Of a stretch of DNA of 64,000 bases, positions 36,629 to 43,630 are shown in pieces. The stretch is from Mobilitalea sibirica (GTDB taxonomy: Bacteria; Bacillota; Clostridia; Lachnospirales; Lachnospiraceae). Below the pieces are notes generated by a model. That model made no database searches. It was given only the letters and a program-made list of their open reading frames with translations, and was not told the DNA's origin. The stretch covers positions 1 to 64,000 of the forward strand of contig NZ_JAEAGR010000010.1 of NCBI RefSeq assembly GCF_015999265.1, read 5' to 3'. The position numbers and the translations under genes are program-made. The first letter of the stretch is position 1. Each line of letters begins with the position of its first letter.

Positions 36629-37152
36629 CCAAAACTCCTCCCTAATTTGATGCGAGATATTGTTGATGAAGAAACACCATACATACTAGCAAGCTCAACT
36701 CCTGTAATTCCACAGGATAAGCCAAAACGAATATTTTCAACATCGTCAGTCGATAATTTTCTCCATCGCCCCCCATCTTTATATACATCAAGAATATTTT
36801 CTGTACGTGTACCATATCGGAGATTGCAGACACGATTATCGGTAGGAATACCATTTTCGTGGAGAACTTCACAACCGTTAGGACAAGGACCTAAGAAGGT
36901 CAATGCAATTAATTGATGTACTGGTTTCCCAATGCCACCACGTCCTAATACTACAGAAACATGACCACTTTTACAGAATCGTCCTGGCTTTAAGATTCTG
37001 CCGTGAATCATTCTGTAAAAATCATGTCCTGTGAAATGACATTTACCCCTAACTAACCGATCTAGACTTTTAATACGTCCCATTGTGCTTGCCTGATATT
37101 TTCCTTCAAACCCAGGTATGTCTTTCCATATTTCTTCTATCATATTCACCAT
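36616..37152 (-). CDS. NUMOD4/HNH homing-type endonuclease
   Basis: This 178-residue protein begins with NUMOD4, EEIWKDIPGFEGKYQASTMGRIKSLDR. An HNH_3 core follows, VHQLIALTFLGPCPNGCEVLHENGIPTDNRVCNLRYGTRTEN, then a helix-turn-helix C-terminus, LSTDDVENIRFGLSCGITGVELASMYGVSSSTISRIKLGRSF. The site sits between DUF2815 and the polymerase gene. Such free-standing nucleases spread by cutting alleles that lack them. ATG 37143 with AAGGATGGTG before it is an alternative start three codons in. It overlaps the polymerase start, so it has settled into the replication operon. Confidence 0.88.
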   Translation of the reverse strand: MVNMIEEIWKDIPGFEGKYQASTMGRIKSLDRLVRGKCHFTGHDFYRMIHGRILKPGRFCKSGHVSVVLGRGGIGKPVHQLIALTFLGPCPNGCEVLHENGIPTDNRVCNLRYGTRTENILDVYKDGGRWRKLSTDDVENIRFGLSCGITGVELASMYGVSSSTISRIKLGRSFGWLK

Positions 37153-37212
37153 CCTTAATGTAAAAGGGCGGCAGCATAGCCACCGCCCAAGTCAGAGATT
37201 AATGGGTTACTT

Positions 37213-37776
37213 CTATGAAAGAAAATCATCATCGTCATCTGTAGAGAAATCATCCTCTGCACGAGATTTGCCGCCCAAAGGTTCCCCGTCTGAAATCTTC
37301 TGTAGATTATTTAAACCACACGCAATTCCACGATTTCCATTTGAATTGAAAGCATACAGATTGATGGAAGCTCTACCATATACTCCTGAATAAACTTCAG
37401 AACGGTCAAGGACTGGATTGCAATTTGCATCAACAATACCCGGTGCAGTAGCACTATTGGCATTGATGAAATATGCATTTGCATAAGTAGGGTCATCTGG
37501 TCTTTCTACATCGCCATCACGAAGAGGAGTTTTAAGAACGGAAAGAGCAGGAACTGTTTTACCATTACCCTTTAACTTTGACTCGCCTTCCTTATACGCT
37601 GCTTCAATGGCTGTCTTTATTAGCGCAACTGTCTTGGTATCAGACTTTGGAATTATAAGGCTAACGCTATACTTCGGTGTACCTCCATTGATTGACTTTG
37701 CATCCCATACATTTGCATATGACCATCTTGTTTGTGGACCGGTAATCACTTTCGTTGGATTTGCTACGTTTGACAT
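37213..37776 (-). CDS. DUF2815 phage protein (probable ssDNA-binding protein)
   Basis: This 187-residue protein begins MSNVANPTKVITGPQTRWSYANVWDAK with AAGGAGGAC upstream. The open frame continues upstream but the ribosome site settles the start. The body, NGGTPKYSVSLIIPKSDTKTVALIKTAIEAAY through VYGRASINLYAFNSNGNRGIACGLNNLQKI, is the DUF2815 family. An acidic tail (EDDFSTDDDDDFLS) follows, as in single-stranded DNA-binding proteins. It is 13 bases from the DUF2800 gene on the same strand. The DNA-binding role is inferred from the tail and the operon. Confidence 0.88.
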   Translation of the reverse strand: MSNVANPTKVITGPQTRWSYANVWDAKSINGGTPKYSVSLIIPKSDTKTVALIKTAIEAAYKEGESKLKGNGKTVPALSVLKTPLRDGDVERPDDPTYANAYFINANSATAPGIVDANCNPVLDRSEVYSGVYGRASINLYAFNSNGNRGIACGLNNLQKISDGEPLGGKSRAEDDFSTDDDDDFLS

Positions 37777-37789
37777 ATTATTGTCCTCC

Positions 37790-38905
37790 TTATTTAAAAT
37801 CAATTTGTGCTGTGTTAAATTCCGGACGCTTATCATTCTCCGGAACAAGAGTTGGTTTACCTGGAGCCTTGATTACAAGGCTTCCTAGAACTTCTTCGAA
37901 TTTCTTTTTGCCAAGAACTGAAGTCATGGCTGTAATACCTAAGAGCTTATTTTCGTATGGGTCAAAACCTGCTGATGTAACTGCATCTGCAACCGCCTGT
38001 TCATCGGTGTATTTTCTGGTTGAGCGTCCCTCAACAACTTTAAAGCCATCGTACTTTGTGCCACTAAGTGCTTGTTGTAATGCATATTCCTTTATGTCAT
38101 TGACCCAGGTGACAAGGTTATCTACCTTGGTGAGAATAACACTTATTTCTGTGTCATCTAAATTGGAAGGCATCTCAAAGTCATACTTTGCTAGTTCAAG
38201 GTTGTACTCGGCACGTTTACGACAGGTAGCCTTAATCTTACAGAACTGGCAGTGGTCACCGGCCTTAAATTCACCCTCACCTGCATAGGCCAGTTTTGCT
38301 ATAGGGGAGAGTACTTCATTACCCCAAGTTATTAGTTCTTCCTTTGACAAGGTGTAGGTGCTGATATTGTCCCTTCGTGGTTGGAAGATTGTCATCTTAA
38401 CGGTATCGATATCGTAGATACCATCGAAGAGTTCAATAGCTCCAAGAGCATAACACATCATCTGTGGGTTCTCTTCAGCTGACACCAGTATTCCAAGTCC
38501 GTGTTTGTAATCGATGACTTGAAGAATACCATCAGCAACGATTACACAGTCACCTGTTCCAAATCCATTCTCTACATATTTAGAGAAATCGAGACGCTGT
38601 TCAATTAAGATTACAGGATCAGAACAATAGAGCTTTGCTTCCGCCAATTGCTCAATGACGAATGAAGCGTATTCTTCAGCACAGATTTCCATCTCTCCAT
38701 TGTAGAAATCCAAATTCTCCGTAGGGTCTTTTGAGTTTATGCCGAGTGCCTGTTCTAATTTAAACTGACAGAGGCTATGTGCATCGGTACCCTCTTGTGC
38801 ATAAGGACTGGATTTGTTATCTTCTTCAGCACATAACTTTGCCGAAGGTGGGCATTGCAGCCATCGGTGACTGGATGAAGCGGAGAGTAATGCATGCTTA
38901 GGCAT
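37790..38905 (-). CDS. DUF2800 phage nuclease-like protein (Cas4/RecB type)
   Basis: This 371-residue protein begins MPKHALLSASSSHRWLQCPPSAKLC with CGGAGGTG upstream; the longer frame is not needed. Core motifs resemble PD-(D/E)XK nucleases of the Cas4/AddB type. GTGDCVIVADGILQVIDYKHG holds the D and DxK, and CQFCKIKATCRKRAEYN (with the early Cys) may ligate an iron-sulfur cluster or zinc. It likely processes phage DNA ends during recombination-dependent replication. Its first codons overlap the end of the upstream gene by 8 bases. Nuclease function is inferred from the fold. Confidence 0.88.
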   Translation of the reverse strand: MPKHALLSASSSHRWLQCPPSAKLCAEEDNKSSPYAQEGTDAHSLCQFKLEQALGINSKDPTENLDFYNGEMEICAEEYASFVIEQLAEAKLYCSDPVILIEQRLDFSKYVENGFGTGDCVIVADGILQVIDYKHGLGILVSAEENPQMMCYALGAIELFDGIYDIDTVKMTIFQPRRDNISTYTLSKEELITWGNEVLSPIAKLAYAGEGEFKAGDHCQFCKIKATCRKRAEYNLELAKYDFEMPSNLDDTEISVILTKVDNLVTWVNDIKEYALQQALSGTKYDGFKVVEGRSTRKYTDEQAVADAVTSAGFDPYENKLLGITAMTSVLGKKKFEEVLGSLVIKAPGKPTLVPENDKRPEFNTAQIDFK

Positions 38906-39248
38906 TTCCAAACACCTCCGCATCTGCGAGTAAAGCTTCATAATCAGTCGGATTAATGTCGGACAGTTTATCAGCTCCATACTTTAAAAGTAGTGCTTTG
39001 ATATCGGCTGTGTATCCACTGCGGGACTTCTCCGCAAGGATTGCTCGGACATCCGTAAGAGAGATTGATTTCTTTGCAGGTTCTGGTGGTACTTTTGTCG
39101 TAGCCTTCTGATTCTTAGACTTACTTGTAGCTTTTTCTTCTACATCCGTAGAAAAAAGTTCTCTTAGAGTATCTGAAATTCCAATTAAGATTTCACCACA
39201 TCTTTTTAACTCATCAAGTTCCGCGGATAGTTCGTTCATCTTACTCAT
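38898..39248 (-). CDS. Small phage replication-block protein (Rrp5-like annotation)
   Basis: This is a 116-residue protein. An N-terminal coiled coil (MSKMNELSAELDELKRCGEILIGISDTLREL) is joined by a Lys/Pro linker to a small C-terminal domain: ISLTDVRAILAEKSRSGYTADIKALLLKYGADKLSDINPTDYEALLADAEV. That C-terminal part recalls the SAP-like tail often labelled rRNA biogenesis protein in phages. It may bind DNA. It overlaps the genes on both sides by 8 bases, showing tight translational coupling. Confidence 0.8.
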   Translation of the reverse strand: MSKMNELSAELDELKRCGEILIGISDTLRELFSTDVEEKATSKSKNQKATTKVPPEPAKKSISLTDVRAILAEKSRSGYTADIKALLLKYGADKLSDINPTDYEALLADAEVFGNA

Positions 39249-39405
39249 GCTTGTTTTCTCCTTCCTTGTTTGCTTGTTTTTGCTCGGTTAATTTCCTTGC
39301 AAGTCGCTTTGAAATAACACTAATTGCGATTAGTACATCAGCAAGTTCTTCATCTAAACCGATGTCCTGCTTGCTATCTGCACCTGCAGTTGATTCAGAC
39401 TGCAT
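39241..39405 (-). CDS. Small phage protein, 54 residues, first gene of the leftward block
   Basis: The frame begins MQSESTAGADSKQDIGLDEELADVLIAISVISKRLARKLTEQ and stops in the first codons of the next gene (8-base overlap). GGCGGTG precedes the ATG. It is helical, with an amphipathic segment around residues 17-40. Small proteins of this kind often open the same gene block in related prophages, but I know no function. Confidence 0.7.
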   Translation of the reverse strand: MQSESTAGADSKQDIGLDEELADVLIAISVISKRLARKLTEQKQANKEGENKHE

Positions 39406-39443
39406 AATTAGCACCGCCTTTCCGAGGGTTTATTACCTCTCAA

Positions 39444-39680
39444 TTTCCTAAGGACAAAAGTCTGAGCTTTGGACGGGTAATCTTAAATCTTTTTGAAATT
39501 CTTTTCTGACTCATATCCCTCCAACTTCCTAAGGACAGAAAACAAATAAATGGACGGATAGTTTCGAAGCTTTTTCTACTCGGTTTTTGGCTTATATAAA
39601 GGAAGCGATTCTGAAATAAAAAGTTTGCAAAGTGTCCGTCCAAAAACGAAGGTTCTGTCCTTAGGAAGTTAGAGGGATAT
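39444..39680. promoter_or_regulatory. Divergent phage control region with repeated operator-like words
   Basis: The word TTCCTAAGGACA occurs three times. It is direct at 39445-39456 and inside 39513-39540. It is inverted inside 39653-39680, where it forms a 28-base inverted repeat with the second copy (one mismatch). GGACGG lies after the first two copies (39471, 39552) and GTCCGTCC before the third (39633). The region separates the leftward replication block from the rightward block, so both early promoters must lie here. The repeats are likely binding sites for a phage regulator. An invertible segment between the 28-base arms (39513-39680) is possible but unproven. Confidence 0.7.
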
Positions 39681-39714
39681 TTTGTCCTCGAGTATTTTTA
39701 AGGAGGTGAAACCT

Positions 39715-40022
39715 TTGGGAATCAGTTTTTATAACTCAGAAGGCTACAAAGACCCTGTACCCTTTGAAGCGATCAATGGCATAGAGCGTGAAGAAAGAAA
39801 GAGTAATTACAGACCACTTGTTTATATCTGCTCTCCTTACGCTGGAAATGAGAAATGGAATACAATGAAGGCCAGAGAGTATAGCAGATTTGCAGTAAAC
39901 ATGGGAGTAATACCAATTGCCCCACATCTGTTGTTTCCGCAATTTATGGATGAAGCCACCGAGAGGGAATTGGCAATGTTCATGAACATGGTACTGCTGG
40001 GAAGATGTGCAGAGTTGTGGGT
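39715..40022 (+). pseudogene. DUF4406 phage gene, 5' part, split by the RIT element
   Basis: AAGGAGGTG at 39701-39709 precedes a TTG start at 39715. The frame reads GISFYNSEGYKDPVPFEAI..RPLVYICSPYAGNEKWNTMKAREYSRFAVNMGVIPIAPHLLFPQFMDE..MVLLGRCAELWV. This is the start and core of a DUF4406 (nucleoside deoxyribosyltransferase-like) protein. After ELWV the frame enters the insertion and stops at 40071. The missing C-terminus (FGGRISEGMAAEI..) lies at 43520-43630. Joined at GTGGGT, the two pieces give 138 residues in frame, so the insertion interrupts an otherwise intact gene. Confidence 0.88.
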
Positions 40023-40163
40023 TAATGTAAAGTCCTTCATTATGTCAAATCACTCCCTTAAAGTATTGTAAAATCAATAAACAAGTCTCAAAAACTTCGC
40101 ATAACAAACCTGTATAATGAAAATGCAAGCGATATGACTTGACTAAAAAAATGGAGGTTTGTT

Positions 40164-41399
40164 ATGAGCGAACAAAGACACACCATATCCGAACTTGTGG
40201 ATATGGCAAGGAACGAAATGATCCGGCTGCAGTACAGTCACTTCACCGTTGAGAATTACTCGAAAGTATGGAGAAATCTGCTGAAATATGCCGCTGAAAA
40301 AGGTGTTGCATATTTCTCGGAAGAATTTGGAGAGCAATTTCTGCGGGACCATTACAAATACGAACATGGATATTTGGAGCGAGAGCACAGAATAGTCCAG
40401 CCGCCAAGAATGGTCAGGGTGTTGGGACACTATCAATTACATGGGGTAATCATGCATGAGCGGCTCAATAGCAAGAAAATGCAACCGCCCGAAATATTTG
40501 CCCCGGTAATGCCCGATTTTTCAAAGTATTTAGCCGAATTGGGCTTGAAAGAAGGAAGCGTAGATGTTGTGACCAGAAATATTGTGCGTTTTTTGGAGTT
40601 CCTTTCGGTAAATCAAATCACCCGGCTTGATCTAGTGACTGAAGCACACATCACCGGATTTGCCGCCACACTTTTCAGGTATTGCTCAGAAACCATAGTG
40701 TCTTACTTTGGTTCGATGCGGCATTTTTTCAGATTTTTGCATCAGAAGGGATACCATCAAAAGGATTTATCTATTGCTGTGCCCCGGCATTTATCGCGTC
40801 AAACACGATCTATCCCGTTCATTTGGAGCAAAGAGGACGTGGAGAAGTTGCTGGCAGCGGTTGACCGGGCGAATCCTATCGGGAAGCGAAACTATGCAGT
40901 ACTGCTGCTTGTGACCAAGCTCGGTCTGAGAGACAGCGATGTTCAAAACCTTAAGCTTGGCGATTTGAAATGGGAAAGAAATTACATTGAACTTGTTCAG
41001 GTTAAAACCGGGAAGAATGTCACGCTACCCTTGTTGGATGATGTAGGGTTGGCTATTATTGATTACCTCAAATATGGCCGGCCTGTAAGTGAATGCCCTC
41101 ATGTCTTTTTGAAGCATGTTCCGCCATATGACAGGATGCATGATTTTACCAGCATCGTGTACAAATATATGAATCTGGCTGGAATCAGCGTTAAAAACGG
41201 AACCCCGCACGGATTGCACTCGTTGCGACACACGATGGCGAGCAGGCTTTTGGAGCGAGATGTGCCGTTATCCACAATATCAAGCATTTTAGGACATGCC
41301 GACTTAAACTCCGCAAGTGTGTATCTGTCGATTGACATGAACAATCTGTTGAAATGCGCACTGGACCCGGAGGAGGTGTTCGTAAGTGAAAATTCCTGA
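40164..41399 (+). CDS. RIT tyrosine recombinase A
   Basis: This is a 411-residue tyrosine recombinase. The N-terminal ~100 residues are an extra domain; a SAM-like core-binding domain follows (about 115-210), then the catalytic domain. The Arg lies in TKLGLRDSDVQNLKLG, the HxxR in HGLHSLRHTMASRLLE, the second His in ILGHADLNSASVYLSID, and the nucleophilic Tyr in SVYLSID. The extra N-terminal length is typical of the first member of RIT trios. GGAGG precedes the ATG at 40164. It ends in a 14-base overlap with gene B. Concerted action of all three is presumed from family knowledge. Confidence 0.92.
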   Translation: MSEQRHTISELVDMARNEMIRLQYSHFTVENYSKVWRNLLKYAAEKGVAYFSEEFGEQFLRDHYKYEHGYLEREHRIVQPPRMVRVLGHYQLHGVIMHERLNSKKMQPPEIFAPVMPDFSKYLAELGLKEGSVDVVTRNIVRFLEFLSVNQITRLDLVTEAHITGFAATLFRYCSETIVSYFGSMRHFFRFLHQKGYHQKDLSIAVPRHLSRQTRSIPFIWSKEDVEKLLAAVDRANPIGKRNYAVLLLVTKLGLRDSDVQNLKLGDLKWERNYIELVQVKTGKNVTLPLLDDVGLAIIDYLKYGRPVSECPHVFLKHVPPYDRMHDFTSIVYKYMNLAGISVKNGTPHGLHSLRHTMASRLLERDVPLSTISSILGHADLNSASVYLSIDMNNLLKCALDPEEVFVSENS

Positions 41400-42387
41400 A
41401 AAATACATGGAATTCACCTTCTCCAGCCCTATATCCGAATGTATAGAGAAATTCATCGCACAGCAAAGGGCAATCGGATTCGTCTTTAATGACCAGTCGA
41501 AGCATCTGCGTAGCTTTGACAGATTTGTCTCCACGCAAAACTGTCCACCAAACACACTCCCAAAAGAGCTTGTGAATATGTGGATAGACAGCCGTCCAAA
41601 TGAAAAACCCACGACCCAACGAAAGCGCGCCAACCTGATAAAGCAATTGGGACAGTTTATGGTAAAAAACGGTTACGAAGCGTATATACCGCCCATCACC
41701 GTCACAAGAGCTATACCGCCGGATTACATTCCATACATCTACACAAACGAGGAATTGGCAAGGTTTTTTACGGCAACGGACAATCTGCCTCGTAGTTCCG
41801 CGAGCAATCGCAGTCTTGCCGCTCCGGTTTTCTTCCGAATGCTTTACGGCTGCGGGTTGAGAGAATCAGAGGGAAGAAAGCTGAGAGTACGTGATGTTGA
41901 TTTAGAAAAGGGTACGCTTGCGATTAATGCTACAAAACTGGGAAAAAGTCGACTCATTCCTATGGCACCGTCCTTGTTGCAGCGTTGCAGGGATTACAGC
42001 CGCCAAGTCCATAAGCATTCTAATCCGGATGATTTTTTCTTCGCACCTTCCAAAGGCGGGATGTACAGCAGAGGCGCTTTTCTCAGAATGTTTCACGAAA
42101 GTCTGAGAAAAGCGAAAATTCCTTACGGCGGCAAAGGAAAAGGCCCCAGGATGCATGACATGAGGCATACCTTCGCTGTCCATTGCCTCAGAAAATGGTC
42201 CCAAAATAGCACAGATATAACAACGGCGTTTCCTTACTTAGCTGTATACATGGGACATTGTGATTTGCGGAGTTCTCAATATTATCTCAGACTGACATCC
42301 GAGCTGTTTGAGCATATCACTGATTCCCTTAATGAACAGTTTAGTGATGTTATCCCAAAGGCAGGTGATGTCTATGAAAACAACTGA
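41386..42387 (+). CDS. RIT tyrosine recombinase B
   Basis: This is a 333-residue recombinase beginning at GTG 41386, with GGAGGTG just before it inside the end of gene A. The core-binding domain (about 10-110) is followed by catalytic motifs. These are GCGLRESEGRKLRVRDVD, MHDMRHTFAVHCLRKW, and GHCDLRSSQYYLRL with the Tyr in QYYLRL. It overlaps A and C by 14 bases each. The equal overlaps point to strict coupled translation, so a fixed ratio of the three proteins is likely. Confidence 0.92.
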   Translation: MKIPEKYMEFTFSSPISECIEKFIAQQRAIGFVFNDQSKHLRSFDRFVSTQNCPPNTLPKELVNMWIDSRPNEKPTTQRKRANLIKQLGQFMVKNGYEAYIPPITVTRAIPPDYIPYIYTNEELARFFTATDNLPRSSASNRSLAAPVFFRMLYGCGLRESEGRKLRVRDVDLEKGTLAINATKLGKSRLIPMAPSLLQRCRDYSRQVHKHSNPDDFFFAPSKGGMYSRGAFLRMFHESLRKAKIPYGGKGKGPRMHDMRHTFAVHCLRKWSQNSTDITTAFPYLAVYMGHCDLRSSQYYLRLTSELFEHITDSLNEQFSDVIPKAGDVYENN

Positions 42388-43396
42388 TTTTTCTAAGTAT
42401 CTGTCTGACTTTCTGGGCGTCTACTTGCCACGGGGAAGGAACATGAGTTCTCATACAATATCGTCTTACTGCGACACGTTCAGCCTATTTCTGCGATTTT
42501 GCAGGGATGTGAAAGGAATCAGAGCGGACAGGCTTTCCTTAGCCGACTTCAACAGTGATCTGGTTACCGCTTATCTGAAATGGATCGAGACCGACAGAAA
42601 GTGTAGCGTGTCAACCAGAAATCAACGGCTGGCTGCGATTTGCTCTTTTGTCCGATATGTTCAGATTGAATCGCCGCGACACATGTTTGAATTGCAAAAA
42701 ATTCTCGCGATACCATTCAAAAAGGCAAAAGAACCCGTAGTAAGCTATCTTTCCGCAGATGAGTTGAAACTTCTACTGGAACAACCCGATACCTCGTCCA
42801 TTTACGGAAGGCGCGACTTGGTTATGCTGAGCGTTCTGTATGATACCGGTGCAAGGGTACAAGAGCTTGTGGATTTGACGGTTAGAAATATCCGCCTTGA
42901 AAATCCGGCCCACATCACCCTGACGGGCAAGGGTGATAAATCAAGACAAGTTCCTCTGCTGCCAAAGACGGTTGATTTACTGCGCCAATATCTTGCTGAA
43001 ATGAACCTGAGAACACCAGACAAGCTAGATTATCCGGTGTTTACCAACAATCAAAAAAAGAAGTTTACCCGTGCTGGTGTCGCATATCTTTTGGACAAAT
43101 ACGCAAAGATGGCGAGAACCTACAATCAACTGATTCCGGAGAAGGTGACCCCGCATATGCTTCGCCATACCAAAGCTATGCATTTGCTGCAGGCTGACGT
43201 TAACATTATTTATATTCGAGATATTTTGGGGCATGTCGATGTCGCGACAACGGGTGTCTATGCCCGCGCCGATACAAAAATGAAGCGTGCCGCGTTGGAA
43301 AAAGCTGATGACACCAAACTGCCAAGCTCTATCCCGCCATGGGCGAAGGATCAGGATTTATTAAACTGGCTCAAAAATTTAGGAAAGGATGTGTAA
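42374..43396 (+). CDS. RIT tyrosine recombinase C
   Basis: This is a 340-residue recombinase, closest of the three to XerC/XerD in layout. TDFSKYLSDFLGVYLPRGRNMSSHTISSYCDTFSLFLRFC begins the core-binding domain. Catalytic motifs are YDTGARVQELVDL, HMLRHTKAMHLL, and LGHVDVATTGVYARAD with Tyr in GVYARAD. ATG 42374 (or ATG 42368) follows AGGTG inside the end of gene B. The stop at 43394-43396 is followed by the inner inverted repeat. It lies in the same operon as A and B. Confidence 0.92.
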   Translation: MKTTDFSKYLSDFLGVYLPRGRNMSSHTISSYCDTFSLFLRFCRDVKGIRADRLSLADFNSDLVTAYLKWIETDRKCSVSTRNQRLAAICSFVRYVQIESPRHMFELQKILAIPFKKAKEPVVSYLSADELKLLLEQPDTSSIYGRRDLVMLSVLYDTGARVQELVDLTVRNIRLENPAHITLTGKGDKSRQVPLLPKTVDLLRQYLAEMNLRTPDKLDYPVFTNNQKKKFTRAGVAYLLDKYAKMARTYNQLIPEKVTPHMLRHTKAMHLLQADVNIIYIRDILGHVDVATTGVYARADTKMKRAALEKADDTKLPSSIPPWAKDQDLLNWLKNLGKDV

Positions 43397-43495
43397 ATCA
43401 TCAATTATTATGCGAAGTTTTCTTGCCTCAAAGCCTGTGTTTCAACAGGCTTTAAGATTCTACTTTTCATAACAAATCTCTTTACATTAACCCAA

Positions 43496-43515
43496 TTATG
43501 TGAAGCTTCACATAA
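43496..43515. repeat. 20-base perfect palindrome at the right RIT end
   Basis: TTATGTGAAGCTTCACATAA reads the same on both strands and abuts the right GTGGGT repeat. No equal copy lies at the left end, so the element's ends are asymmetric. It is a plausible recombinase-binding site. Confidence 0.75.
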
Positions 43516-43519
43516 GTGG

Positions 43520-43630
43520 GTGTTTGGAGGAAGGATATCGGAAGGTATGGCAGCTGAAATTCTAAGAGCCAAACGAAAACGCATGAGAATCCGTTATTTT
43601 ACGGAGGACTTTAAGGAGGTGACCAGATGA
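43520..43630 (+). pseudogene. DUF4406 phage gene, 3' part, beyond the RIT element
   Basis: The frame GTG TTT GGA and on reads VFGGRISEGMAAEILRAKRKRMRIRYFTEDFKEVTR and stops at TGA 43628-43630. ISEGMAAEI is the typical C-terminal motif of DUF4406 proteins, and it continues the 5' part at 40020 without loss or gain of a base. The stop overlaps the ATG of the primase gene (ATGA), so the split gene was the first in the rightward operon. Confidence 0.88.

Larger units (their letters stand above)
40023..43521 (+). mobile_element. RIT element (recombinases in trio), about 3.5 kb
   Basis: Three overlapping tyrosine recombinase genes fill a segment bounded by the 6-base direct repeat GTGGGT (40017-40022 and 43516-43521). 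Near the ends are two sets of inverted repeats. GGGTTAATGTAAAG at 40019-40032 faces CTTTACATTAACCC at 43480-43493. AAAACTTCGCATAA at 40091-40104 faces TTATGCGAAGTTTT at 43408-43421. A 20-base perfect palindrome closes the right end. G+C is higher than in the flanking phage genes. Taking out the segment and one GTGGGT repairs the DUF4406 frame exactly, which fixes the borders. Whether GTGGGT is a target duplication or a crossover core is not known. Confidence 0.88.

Noticed and set aside
41191-41646. Leftward 151-codon frame across RIT genes A and B
   Set aside because: It is antisense to two clear recombinase genes and has no ribosome site or recognisable motif.
40164-43396. The three tyrosine recombinases as the prophage integrase
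   Set aside because: They form one RIT unit that splits a phage gene and has its own inverted repeats, so they belong to the insertion and not to the phage.
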